Source: Clostridium thailandense (GTDB lineage Bacteria; Bacillota; Clostridia; Clostridiales; Clostridiaceae). Taken from it: a DNA stretch of 57,426 nt. The stretch lies in the NCBI RefSeq assembly GCF_019207025.1, contig NZ_JAEEGC010000038.1, forward strand, positions 1 through 57,426, written 5' to 3'. The position numbers were made by a program, and so were the translations under genes. Every line of letters begins with the position of its first letter. The first letter of the stretch is position 1. Below the pieces are notes generated by a model. The model did no database searches. It worked only from the letters and a program-made list of their open reading frames with translations, and was not told the DNA's origin. Of this stretch, positions 29,047 to 38,097 are shown in pieces.

Positions 29047-30093
29047 TTACTTAAAATACAATTTTTCCTTTGCTGGCGATATTATTCTATATAGCTTGCT
29101 GTTGCTATCATCTAAGAAGAATAGCTTAACATACATATTTTTACCGATATTTTCAACCGACAATTCTAAAACTAATGGCTTATCTAAACTTATAGTTTGA
29201 TAATCTGTTTTGAATATTGTTTCACCATCAGATTTTTGAAGCGGCATATTTCCGCATTTACTAACTAATACAAGCTGAGGTAAATTCACCTCTTTATCTG
29301 TTGTTGATAAAACAAGTTCTACTCCCTTTAGCTTGCCAAGAATAGTTTTTCTACGCTTTATTTCATAAAATATTTCTGATGGTCTTTTATTTACTACCAA
29401 CCTTCTTGTACCTTCTGAAAATATTGTTTTCTGATTATGTTCAGCTACAATATAAATGCAAAAATAGTAGTTTCCTTCAATTACTTTATGGATTATATAG
29501 CCTCCATTTTCAGTACTATCTTCTCTATTAATTAAAACCTGTGAAGCAGAAGAATCTGCTGCACCAGTAGGAAACCTATCCATTCTATAGCTTATGAGAA
29601 CTTTCTCTATCCCCTCTGGCCATCCCCATTCTAAAGAAAGTTGTCCATACTTAGTGTCAGCTTTCACAAAAGTGACTTCTGGTATGTTGTCTTCAGTAAA
29701 TATAATTTTCTCCCTAATCTCATGATAAAGTCTACTCTCTATTATAGACTCACTTTTAAAATTCATGTCAAGTTCATTATTTTTAGCTGTATCTTCTTCT
29801 CTATCATCTTCATTCATTTTGTTATATTCATTAATTATCTCTGATATACTAGGTTCATCTGAATTATCCTTTTCTTCTTGTGTATCGATTATCTCCGAAT
29901 TTTCTTCATTATTTATATATAAACAATTCCCAGTAATCTCCTTAATCCTACTTCTTATATCATTTTCCGATAGCAAGTGAAATTTATTTGTAAAATTATC
30001 TATTTCCTCATTAGAAATATTATCTTTCACAGAAAGTATTATTTCTATTTCATCTGATAATTCTTCAAGTTCTTGTTGCTTCTCATCAATCAT
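29047..30093 (-). CDS. Acidic plus beta-rich (Fn3-like) protein, first gene of the operon
   Basis: A 348-residue soluble protein. Residues 1-130 are very acidic and probably partly helical or disordered. Residues about 135-348 are beta-rich: a fibronectin-III-like segment (LSLEWGWPEGIEKVLISY, then YYFCIYIVAEHN) followed by a second strand-rich domain (PSEIFYEIKRRK, NMYVKLFFLDD). The latter part aligns by eye with the 214-residue protein at 14147. GGAGGGTG precedes the ATG. It is the first gene of the accessory operon. Upstream, the 200 nt before the MITE-like element contain an inverted repeat (30162-30183) but no promoter I can define with confidence. Confidence 0.6.
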   Translation of the reverse strand: MIDEKQQELEELSDEIEIILSVKDNISNEEIDNFTNKFHLLSENDIRSRIKEITGNCLYINNEENSEIIDTQEEKDNSDEPSISEIINEYNKMNEDDREEDTAKNNELDMNFKSESIIESRLYHEIREKIIFTEDNIPEVTFVKADTKYGQLSLEWGWPEGIEKVLISYRMDRFPTGAADSSASQVLINREDSTENGGYIIHKVIEGNYYFCIYIVAEHNQKTIFSEGTRRLVVNKRPSEIFYEIKRRKTILGKLKGVELVLSTTDKEVNLPQLVLVSKCGNMPLQKSDGETIFKTDYQTISLDKPLVLELSVENIGKNMYVKLFFLDDSNSKLYRIISPAKEKLYFK

Positions 30094-30594
30094 TTATTAC
30101 ACCCTCCGTCCGCATCGGATTGTATTATTAAGACCTTAAATTCATAATTAAATTTTAAAATATAGTATAAATCAGTATACTATTCCTACTATAAATATTT
30201 TATCACACCTAAATAGTTTTTAAAGTAACGTTACAAAAAGTTAAGCAAAATATAAGAATTTAGTCTTAAATAGGCTTGAAATATAGAAAAGGCTATTGCA
30301 CTTATAGTTATTCACGACCGGCAATTAACTTATGCTTCAGGCTATATTGCCATTCTTCCGGCACAATAAATACTTTTGACAAGTCTAAATCTCAGTATTT
30401 AGAAAGTCTAAGGACCATTGATAAACTCGTACCTCGAACAAATCAATAGTCCTAAGACTTTCTAAAATACTTCGCTAAGACTTATAATAAAAGTATTTAA
30501 ATGTGCCTTCCAGAATGTCAATATATCCCTGCGCATAAGTTAATTGAATGGTGTAAATATCTTGTATAAGTGCAACAGCCCTTGTTGTGAGTAA
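30094..30594. other. Non-coding region upstream of the accessory operon
   Basis: No gene seen. It holds a hyphenated inverted repeat (30162-30168 with 30177-30183) and a 10-bp palindrome (30225-30234) that could belong to the operon control region, then the 290-bp palindromic element at 30291-30580 that ends just before the stop codon of the aspartate decarboxylase gene. A clear sigma-A promoter for the operon could not be picked out. Confidence 0.45.
30291..30580. mobile_element. MITE-like palindromic element with terminal inverted repeats
   Basis: The ends are inverted repeats (GGCTATTGCACTTATA at 30291-30306 against GGCTGTTGCACTTATA read inward from 30580), 15 of 16 identical. The interior is also an imperfect palindrome across its whole length, with the axis near 30432; for example 30412-30422 pairs with 30442-30452. 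It encodes no protein. This architecture fits a non-autonomous miniature transposable element folding into a long hairpin. No clear target-site duplication is visible. Similar arm sequence is present at 1-56. Confidence 0.65.
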
Positions 30595-32238
30595 TTATAT
30601 ATATTGAATCTCTTTAGTTTCCTTCCACTTTGTAACATATTCTTCTAATATTTTGTGAAGAACCTCTCCGATTTTAGAATATGCCTCATCGCTTAGATTG
30701 GCAAGGGATATTCTTATTGACCATTCTGGGCCATGAAATCCACCGCCACTTAGTAGCACTATTGATGATTCTTCTGCTAAACGGAATAGAATATCTACAG
30801 GTTTATGATTATTTTGTAGATACTTAGCAAACTCATCTCCATAGTAATGATTCGCCCATTCCAGCAAGTCAAATTCTGTATAATAAGCTGCATCATAAGG
30901 GTCTTTTCTTAAATTTATTCCAAGACTATTGAATAATAACATCTGACGGCGTCGGCAAATATCCTTTGTTAATTTTTTATAATTGTTTTCTCTATCAAGC
31001 AAAGCAAAAGCTGAAAAAAATGCCATTTGAACCTGCTGTGGAGTTGATAATCCTGCAGTGTGGTTAAGCGCTACTTGTCGACTATCCGCTACAATTCTAT
31101 TGATAAAAGGCATCTCCTCTGGATTAGTAGAAAGAGCTTCATAACGCTTATTGAGTTCCTTCTTTTTTTCTTCAGGTAACTCTTTTAATAATTTATCAAA
31201 TATATTATGCTCATAAAGTGAAATAACCCCTAATCTCCAACCAGTTACCCCAAAATACTTTGAAAAAGAATAAACACCAACTGAGTTAAAGGGCAAATCC
31301 GCTACTACAGATCGGAAATTATCAACAAAAGTTCCATATACATCATCTGAAATGATCATAATATTAGGGTTATATTTTTCAACTATTTCTTTAAGTATTT
31401 CTACCGATTCAGGTTTCATTGCTACAGAAGGCGGATTACTTGGATTTACTATAAATAAAGCCTTTATACTTGTATCCTTAAGCTTATCCAGCTGTGATTT
31501 AGGATACTGCCAGGTATGTGTCATATCCTCAGTCATTTCTTCTGCAATAATCTCAATAACTTCAAAATCATATCGTGGCAAATGGGGAATTTCTAAATAA
31601 GGAGTAAATATTGGTGTCATAACTGCAATTTTATCACCTCTGCCTAATAATTCATTAGCAATTAATGAGTCAAATATATAACACATTGCTGCAGTAGCTC
31701 CTTCAACAGCATATAAATAAAACTTACCAACTGGTGGTTTGTTATAACACATTTCCTGAACAAGGTAATCATGAACAATTTTTTCAATGTGTATTAGCAT
31801 TCTATCTGGTACTGGATAGTTATCACCAATAATTCCATCTGCTAGTTCATGTACCCATTCATCTGGCTCAAAGCTTTTTTCCTTTATTCCATAATTAATT
31901 ATATTGCTAGCCAATTCTATACCTGGTTCTCCACTATGCCTATTAATATAATTTTCAAAACGTTCTGCAATGCCTTCTTTTCTAGGCATTCCAGCTAAAT
32001 CACGATTGTTCCATACCCTTCGCGTCTCCTCAACTGCAAATTGACCGAAGGCAAAAAAGGCTTCTCGTGGTGTTGCGGCAGTCCAGTTAGGATTGCCTCT
32101 ACCCGCGTCTAACAAAGCATGCACACTTTTTTCCCTTTGTCCATTAGCCAAATTAATTAATCTATCTTTTAATTCAAAGGGACTAATTTTACCATAAATA
32201 GCTTCCAATTCTTCACGTTGAACATTATGAGTATCCAT
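30595..32238 (-). CDS. aspD: Aspartate 4-decarboxylase (PLP, aminotransferase fold)
   Basis: A PLP enzyme that removes the beta-carboxyl of L-aspartate to give L-alanine and CO2, with some aspartate aminotransferase activity. The 547-residue length and the N-terminal domain (ISPFELKDRLINLA, LDAGRGNPNWTAATPREAF) mark the decarboxylase, which is much longer than ordinary class I aminotransferases of about 400. The PLP lysine lies in YSFSKYFGVTGWRLG and the PLP aspartate in MIISDDVYG. With an aspartate/alanine exchanger such enzymes can generate proton motive force, but no exchanger gene is in this window. An ATG and a GGAGTAA site define the start. It is divergent from the SNF2 gene. Confidence 0.9.
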   Translation of the reverse strand: MDTHNVQREELEAIYGKISPFELKDRLINLANGQREKSVHALLDAGRGNPNWTAATPREAFFAFGQFAVEETRRVWNNRDLAGMPRKEGIAERFENYINRHSGEPGIELASNIINYGIKEKSFEPDEWVHELADGIIGDNYPVPDRMLIHIEKIVHDYLVQEMCYNKPPVGKFYLYAVEGATAAMCYIFDSLIANELLGRGDKIAVMTPIFTPYLEIPHLPRYDFEVIEIIAEEMTEDMTHTWQYPKSQLDKLKDTSIKALFIVNPSNPPSVAMKPESVEILKEIVEKYNPNIMIISDDVYGTFVDNFRSVVADLPFNSVGVYSFSKYFGVTGWRLGVISLYEHNIFDKLLKELPEEKKKELNKRYEALSTNPEEMPFINRIVADSRQVALNHTAGLSTPQQVQMAFFSAFALLDRENNYKKLTKDICRRRQMLLFNSLGINLRKDPYDAAYYTEFDLLEWANHYYGDEFAKYLQNNHKPVDILFRLAEESSIVLLSGGGFHGPEWSIRISLANLSDEAYSKIGEVLHKILEEYVTKWKETKEIQYI

Positions 32239-32329
32239 AACTATTACTCCTTTACATAACTATATAAATTCAGAATTTATTTTCTCCATTTTTTTTGAAA
32301 TGTATTCTTATGATTAAAGTTGTCAATAG

Positions 32330-32338
32330 TGATATAAT
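32330..32338 (+). promoter_or_regulatory. Extended -10 promoter of the SNF2 gene
   Basis: TGATATAAT at 32330-32338 forms an extended -10 without a strong -35. It lies about 80 nt before the TTG start of the SNF2-type gene. Confidence 0.5.
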
Positions 32339-32418
32339 AGATTGGTAAAATAGGTTATAAAAGTTTACATACTGCTAATTTGATAACATGGTAAATAATT
32401 CTACAGGAGTGAATATAT

Positions 32419-35400
32419 TTGTTTGACATTGATGAAGATCTAATATCAAGTTATGGATACGGTGAAAGTTATGAGAAAGGTATTAGTTACTATTTAAGTA
32501 ATAAAGTACATCAGATTGATGTAGCCATAGAAAACAAAACCAATTTCAAAAAAATTACAATTTCTGCAAAAGTTAATTCTGAATCTAACTTTTCTAAAGA
32601 ATATGATGTAAAAGTGTACTTTACAAGCTATTCAACATCTATACATGGTGTTTGTAATTGTAAATCCTACCCAAGAAGTTATACTCAAGGAAACATGTGT
32701 GAGCATATAATAGCAGTACTCTTTAAATATTGCAGAGAAAAAAGAGAAATATTAAAAGCAATAAATACTAAGCTAAATAACTCTTTATTTAATCAAATTA
32801 AAGATAGTTTCTCAACTGTTAAATTTAAAACTGAAAGTAAGTTATTAAATGTAGACTTAAAGCTAGAATCTGAAGGTTTAAATAGTTCTTTACTTTCTCT
32901 TGAACTTAAAGTTGGTTTTGGAAGATTATATGTGGTAAAAGACGTTAAAGAATTTATTAAATCAATACTAAATAATGAATGTATGGAGTTTGGAAAAAAT
33001 TTTACTTTTAATCCCAGCCTCCATAAATTTAGAGAAGAGGATAATGAGATATTAAATATTTTATTTGACATATATGATATAGATAAGACTTCTCAATCTT
33101 TAGCTGGTATTAAGGAAAATAACTCTAAATTTATAGTAGGTAAAAAAGTATATCTATCAGAAAATTATATAAAAAAATTATTTTATTTACTGGAAAATAA
33201 AAAATTCGAACTAATTATGAACGGTGATAAATTCACTGATGTGTTAGTTATAAAAGAAGATTTTCCTTTGGAATTTAAAATTGAGACTAAACATAGTGAA
33301 ATAACACTATATCAGTCCTCTCCATTAGCTATTCCTATAACAAATGATAGTAATTTCTTTTTTTATAATAGCAATATATATATGCCGTCTTATAATCAAC
33401 TAAAAACATATAAACCTTTTTATGATATTTTTATTAAAAAAGGTGAAAATAAAATTAACTTTCATGAAGAAGAGATATCAAATGTTGCGTCTTTTATTAT
33501 ACCATCATTAAATAAAATTAGTAAAAAATTAACAATAGATAAAAATATTGAGGAAAAACTTTATCAAGAACCTTTAAAATCAATTATATATTTTGATAAA
33601 GACCATGAATTAATAACAGCTACAGTTCTATTTAAATATGGTGAAATAGAGTTTAATGCTTTAAAATACAAGGAGAATAAACCTATTTCTAAGCCATTAG
33701 TTAGGGATATATCTAACGAATATGAAATAATTGCTACTCTTGCGAACTTTGGATTTAAAGAAAATAGCTACAACTTTGTAATACAAGATGAAGAAAAGCT
33801 TTTGGATTTTATGATTAACGGTAAAGATATACTTGAAAAACTGTCTGATATCTATTATTCTGAAGAGTTTAAATCTATAAAAATTTATACTCCTAAAAAC
33901 TATAGATCCGCAGTAAGGCTTAATAATGAGGATCTATTAGAATTTAGTTTCGATATTGAAGGTATTGATAAAAGAGAATTAAAAAACATATTTGATTCTA
34001 TAAAACAGAAGAAAAAATATTATAGATTGAAAAATGGCGGCTTTGTTCCACTTACTTCTGATAAACTTCTACATATAGCAGATATGATAGATTATTTAAA
34101 TCTATGCAACTCAGATTTACGAAAAGACAAAATACTTTTATCAAAATACAATGCAATTTACATAGATACGAATTTAAGAGAAAATAATATTGATTTTGTA
34201 GAAAGAAAAAAATCCTTTAAAGACTTAGTAAATAATATTAAAGATATTACTGAGCTAGATTATGCTCTTCCAGATAACTTAAACAATGTTATGAGAGGTT
34301 ATCAAAAATTTGGATTGAAATGGTTAAAAACGCTCTCACGTTGTGGGTTCGGCGGAATCTTATCAGATGAAATGGGACTTGGAAAAACGCTTCAAACCAT
34401 AGCTTTTATAAAATCAGAAATAGTTGAAAATTCTACTAATATTCCTACTCTAGTAGTTTGTCCAACATCTTTGGTATATAATTGGGCAGATGAAATAAAA
34501 AAGTTTCAATCTGATTTAAAATGTTTGGTTATTTCAGGAAATAGAAATGAACGAGAGGCTCAAAGGACTGCGATAAATGAAGCAGATATAGTTATAACTT
34601 CCTATGCTTTAATTAAAAGAGATATAGAGGAATATAAAGATATTAAATTTAGATACTGTTTTTTAGATGAAGCTCAAAATATTAAAAATCCAGATTCATT
34701 AAATACTAGGAGCGTAAAAAGTATAAAGGCAAATGGATATTTTGCACTAACAGGCACACCTATTGAAAATTCCCTAACAGAACTTTGGTCTATTTTTGAT
34801 TTTATTATGCCTGGATATCTCTTAAGTCATAGAAAATTTACTCAAAAATATGAAATACCTATTATTAAAAAAAATAGTAGTAAAGCCTTAGAAGATTTAA
34901 GTAATCATATAAGGCCCTTTATTTTAAGAAGATTAAAAAAAGATGTAATTAAAGAGCTTCCTCCAAAAATTGAACATAATGTAACTATAGATATGACTGA
35001 TGAACAGAAAAAAGTGTATGCTGCTTTTCTTGCAAAGGCTAAAGAGGAATTAGATACCGAAATACAGTACAAAGGTTTTAACAAAAGTAAAATCAAGATA
35101 TTATCTATACTTACAAGACTTCGCCAAATATGTTGTGATCCTTCTACTTTTATTGAAGATTATAAAGGTGAAAATGGAAAACTTGAGATATTGCTAAATA
35201 TTGTAGAAAATAATATTAATGCAGGACATAAAATACTCATATTTTCTCAATTTACTTCAGTATTAAAAAATATAGCTAAAAAGTTCATAGAAGAGAATAT
35301 AAATTACATGTATTTAGATGGGACTATAAAATCAGCCGATAGAACTATTCTAGTTAAAGAATTTAATAAAGGTGATACCCCTATATTTTTAATATCTCTT

Positions 35401-35691
35401 AAAGCTGGTGGCACAGGACTTAATTTAACATCAGCAGATATAGTAATACACTATGATCCATGGTGGAATCCTGCTGTAGAGAATCAGGCTTCTGATAGAG
35501 CTCATAGAATCGGTCAAAAAAATACGGTAGAAGTTATAAAGCTTATAGCAAAAGGAACTATAGAAGAAAAAATCTATAGTATTCAAGAAAAGAAAAAGAA
35601 AATGGTTCACAATGTAATCAATGAAAGTTCTAATCAAGATATGCTTATTTCTGGGATGAGTGAAGATGAACTTTTAGAACTTTTTAAATAA
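32419..35691 (+). CDS. SWIM zinc finger plus SNF2-family helicase
   Basis: A 1090-residue superfamily 2 ATPase. The N-terminus has a SWIM zinc finger (C79xC81, C94xH96). A long linker region of the bacterial SNF2-associated type follows, then the two RecA-like domains: motif I DEMGLGKT near 650-657, motif II DEAQ, motif III LTGTPIENS, and motif VI QASDRAHRIGQ. Bacterial SWIM-SNF2 proteins are thought to remodel or translocate on DNA or RNA polymerase complexes; the exact role is unsettled. The start is TTG 32419, backed by AGGAGTG 7 nt upstream and no alternative ATG nearby. It is a single gene with its own terminator. Confidence 0.93.
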   Translation: MFDIDEDLISSYGYGESYEKGISYYLSNKVHQIDVAIENKTNFKKITISAKVNSESNFSKEYDVKVYFTSYSTSIHGVCNCKSYPRSYTQGNMCEHIIAVLFKYCREKREILKAINTKLNNSLFNQIKDSFSTVKFKTESKLLNVDLKLESEGLNSSLLSLELKVGFGRLYVVKDVKEFIKSILNNECMEFGKNFTFNPSLHKFREEDNEILNILFDIYDIDKTSQSLAGIKENNSKFIVGKKVYLSENYIKKLFYLLENKKFELIMNGDKFTDVLVIKEDFPLEFKIETKHSEITLYQSSPLAIPITNDSNFFFYNSNIYMPSYNQLKTYKPFYDIFIKKGENKINFHEEEISNVASFIIPSLNKISKKLTIDKNIEEKLYQEPLKSIIYFDKDHELITATVLFKYGEIEFNALKYKENKPISKPLVRDISNEYEIIATLANFGFKENSYNFVIQDEEKLLDFMINGKDILEKLSDIYYSEEFKSIKIYTPKNYRSAVRLNNEDLLEFSFDIEGIDKRELKNIFDSIKQKKKYYRLKNGGFVPLTSDKLLHIADMIDYLNLCNSDLRKDKILLSKYNAIYIDTNLRENNIDFVERKKSFKDLVNNIKDITELDYALPDNLNNVMRGYQKFGLKWLKTLSRCGFGGILSDEMGLGKTLQTIAFIKSEIVENSTNIPTLVVCPTSLVYNWADEIKKFQSDLKCLVISGNRNEREAQRTAINEADIVITSYALIKRDIEEYKDIKFRYCFLDEAQNIKNPDSLNTRSVKSIKANGYFALTGTPIENSLTELWSIFDFIMPGYLLSHRKFTQKYEIPIIKKNSSKALEDLSNHIRPFILRRLKKDVIKELPPKIEHNVTIDMTDEQKKVYAAFLAKAKEELDTEIQYKGFNKSKIKILSILTRLRQICCDPSTFIEDYKGENGKLEILLNIVENNINAGHKILIFSQFTSVLKNIAKKFIEENINYMYLDGTIKSADRTILVKEFNKGDTPIFLISLKAGGTGLNLTSADIVIHYDPWWNPAVENQASDRAHRIGQKNTVEVIKLIAKGTIEEKIYSIQEKKKKMVHNVINESSNQDMLISGMSEDELLELFK

Positions 35692-35707
35692 AGTATCTAA
35701 GGATGAA

Positions 35708-35739
35708 TACAAGCTAAATATCCACGTATTTAGCTTGTA
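35708..35739. terminator. Bidirectional terminator after the SNF2 gene
   Basis: A perfect 13-bp stem (35708-35720 with 35727-35739) and a 6-nt loop lie between convergent genes ending at 35691 and 35750. Confidence 0.75.
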
Positions 35740-35749
35740 CTTAAAATCT

Positions 35750-36019
35750 CTAATTCTTTACAGCTCCAAAGTATTTTACCTTAGCAAAAAAGCAATTTTC
35801 AACATCTCTTATAAACTCTACCTTATAAATCGATAGGTCTTTAATTTCAAACTCTTCATTATTTCTTAATATAATTATATTGCTCTCATCATTATTGATG
35901 ATTGCCTTTATAACTCCTTTTGTTGTAGTTTTAAAATAGTTTATCGTATCCTTAAAATTTAGTACTAGTTTATCTTGAACTATTTTATAACCATTACTTG
36001 ATATGATATTATTGTCCAT
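35750..36019 (-). CDS. Small unknown protein, 89 residues
   Basis: A soluble 89-residue protein with alternating polar and hydrophobic residues suggesting a small beta-rich domain (YFKTTTKGVIKAIINND, NIIILRNNEEFEIKDLSIYKVEF, FFAKVKYFG). There are no transmembrane segments, and no cysteine pairs suggesting metal binding. An AAGGAG site lies about 10 nt before the ATG and a terminator follows, so it is probably a real single gene. I do not recognise its family. Confidence 0.55.
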   Translation of the reverse strand: MDNNIISSNGYKIVQDKLVLNFKDTINYFKTTTKGVIKAIINNDESNIIILRNNEEFEIKDLSIYKVEFIRDVENCFFAKVKYFGAVKN

Positions 36020-36284
36020 TTTTTGACTTCTCCTTTATAGTATAATTTTTAGGATTAAATTTCACCTATTACTCCATTTGTTTCTAAAAATAGAATTCAT
36101 CTAATAGTTTAATAATACTAGTTAATTGTTATATTTATGTATTGCAAGCTTTAATATATAGTAAATTTTTATTTCTAATTATACTAAAAGTTCAATACGC
36201 ATTTGTAAACTTTTACACCATTATATATATTATATTACAAAATTTAATAAATTCAACATTTTGTAAATTAATTTAAATAAAAAA

Positions 36285-36341
36285 AACAAATAAAAAGAAA
36301 TTTAGTAACAAAACATTGTTATCTTTCTTTTCATTTGTTTT
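36285..36341 (-). terminator. Terminator of the SGNH hydrolase gene
   Basis: A 17-bp stem (36285-36301 with 36325-36341, one mismatch) continues into a smaller inner hairpin. On the minus strand it is followed by eight T residues. It starts 8 nt after the stop codon. Confidence 0.8.
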
Positions 36342-36348
36342 AGTAAAT

Positions 36349-37578
36349 TTATTGTAGATTGGCGTAAATAACATCTCCAATATATTTATAGCCTTTATCA
36401 CTAGGATGTCCGGTATTGGTTCCGCTGCCTCCAGAATAATCATTTCTTGCCATTCCAAATAGTCCTTGTTGTTGTGCTAAAGTATAATCTTTAAAAAAAG
36501 CTTCATAAATATCTATAATTCCAGTATTATAAGCACTTGATATTTCATACATTGCTGACACATAATCTGGCCAAATTTTTGTCCATGATTCAGCAGGCTT
36601 TTGATTTGGCACAATGCATACATCACTACCCCTTCCCTTCCAGTAAGTTACTAATTCTACCATATTTGTTTTATAAGTTTCTACTGGAATATGATTTGAT
36701 GCTTCATTAAGGCCAAAGGACAAAATTACCAAATCGGGATTAGGAATAGTATTCCAACTGCTTTTTTGCAAAGGTGAATTAAAGTAACCAGCTCCTTTGC
36801 TAGAAATTGATATCTTATCTACTTGAACTCCAGTTTTATTTGATGAAGAAATTGCACCTTCTATATAAACATTTGATTTTGTATTAGGAGTTATTATCAA
36901 TGTATGTTCAGTCTTACTTAAGCCTGAGTAGGAAGTTTTATGCGAAAAACTTGATTCTTCGCCAAAGCAGTTTATAGTATCTACTTCCTTACCATCTATT
37001 GCTACTGTAGCTGTACCTCCATCTTTTGTCCTTGAATATAACAAATCTAAATCTGTTCCAGTAAAAACTAAAGTTGCAGAGGAAATGTTTCCAGAGGAAG
37101 ATCCATAACAACCACCAAAACCACCGACATTAGTATTAATAACATTAGGAGCACCATAAACCTTCCAACCACTTCCCACTGCCCATCTAGGCTTAGTGCC
37201 AGGAGGCAGTGCACCTTCGTATATACTAATAAAACCTTCTCCAGCATCACCATATTGATTCTGCAAAGATGTTTTCATTACACCAACCCAGGACTTGTTT
37301 ACCTCATCGCTGGAATATTCTCCCCTTGTGTTAGACTCACCTATGCAATATATTTTTACTTTCTGAGTACCTGAATTCTTTAGTGCTTCTTTATATTTTG
37401 ATAACCCCTCATCTATGTTATGTCCATATTTCTTATAAGGTGATTGCTCTTGGGTTGTTTTTACTGGTGCCTTGGTGTTTTTTAACAAATTGCTTTTCTT
37501 TGACAACCCTATAAAAAGCATCACACAAAATACAGCTACAGCAAAGATAATCTTTAATAGTCTTTCTCTCATGTTCAT
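36349..37578 (-). CDS. Secreted or membrane-anchored SGNH-fold hydrolase
   Basis: A 409-residue protein with an N-terminal hydrophobic helix (residues 8-26) that is either a signal peptide or an anchor. The SGNH blocks are visible: block I CIGESNTRG with the likely nucleophile S82 (E replaces the usual D of GDS), block III SFGLNEAS, and block V GHPSDKGY with the catalytic His-Asp order altered. Between I and III lie ~150 residues rich in Gly, Ser and strands, resembling an inserted beta domain as in some carbohydrate esterases. It probably deacetylates or esterifies a cell-surface glycan, but the substrate is unknown. The start is ATG 37578, with a weak AGGAG-type site. Confidence 0.75.
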   Translation of the reverse strand: MNMRERLLKIIFAVAVFCVMLFIGLSKKSNLLKNTKAPVKTTQEQSPYKKYGHNIDEGLSKYKEALKNSGTQKVKIYCIGESNTRGEYSSDEVNKSWVGVMKTSLQNQYGDAGEGFISIYEGALPPGTKPRWAVGSGWKVYGAPNVINTNVGGFGGCYGSSSGNISSATLVFTGTDLDLLYSRTKDGGTATVAIDGKEVDTINCFGEESSFSHKTSYSGLSKTEHTLIITPNTKSNVYIEGAISSSNKTGVQVDKISISSKGAGYFNSPLQKSSWNTIPNPDLVILSFGLNEASNHIPVETYKTNMVELVTYWKGRGSDVCIVPNQKPAESWTKIWPDYVSAMYEISSAYNTGIIDIYEAFFKDYTLAQQQGLFGMARNDYSGGSGTNTGHPSDKGYKYIGDVIYANLQ

Positions 37579-38097
37579 ACTCCTTTATAGATTTTTAATA
37601 TTTTAATATCTATACCTAGTATATTTTAATATGTGTAAATATAGTTTATTACATACGTATCGTTGCAAACCCTCCTTAATTTATAGCTTGAATTTTACAA
37701 ACAAAATAAACACCCAGTCTAACCTAAGTGTTTATTTATAACATATATTTATATGTACTATATTAGGGACTATTTTCCTCTAAGGTTCTGCTTCCTTAGG
37801 ACGCTTAATGTTATATAATGCATTTTTAACTTTATATGGCTTGTACTATTTGTTTTATTCATTATATTACTACCGCTGCTTACTATATTTATATTATATT
37901 CTATATTTTCTAAATTTTCAATCTTTTAATTGTGAATTTTTATTTAATAAAATGTGTCTAGTTTTTTCTACACCACAAAAATAAAAATAACGAATTAATT
38001 TCTTTAACATTACTTACAATATTTCAGCATTTTCTATTCCATACTTTCACCTGTTTTTAATTTGTTACATGTATGGAATAGATGTCTCTAATTATGC
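37579..38097. other. Non-coding region between the SGNH and UvrD-like genes
   Basis: No gene found. It contains three hairpins: 37704-37737 (10-bp stem, T-rich flanks on both sides), a short stem around 37775-37796 (CTAAGG with CCTTAG), and 38033-38082 (12-bp stem, 26-nt loop) 16 nt beyond the UvrD-like stop. On the minus strand the second and first could form a small structured RNA ending in a terminator. Confidence 0.4.
37704..37737. terminator. Hairpin with T-rich flank in the SGNH/UvrD-like gap
   Basis: A perfect 10-bp stem (37704-37713 with 37728-37737). On the minus strand it is followed by TTGTTTG, and it would end transcripts coming from the UvrD-like gene before the SGNH gene. Confidence 0.5.

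Noticed and set aside
10809..30093. Tellurite-resistance (ter) type operon
   Set aside because: vWA genes occur in both, but no TerC, TerD or TerB-like protein is present here.
10809..30093. Prophage or integrative element
   Set aside because: No integrase, capsid, portal or terminase gene, tRNA target or flanking direct repeats were seen.
30595..32238. Ordinary aspartate aminotransferase
   Set aside because: At 547 residues with the decarboxylase-specific N-terminal domain, it is much longer than class I aminotransferases and matches aspartate 4-decarboxylase.
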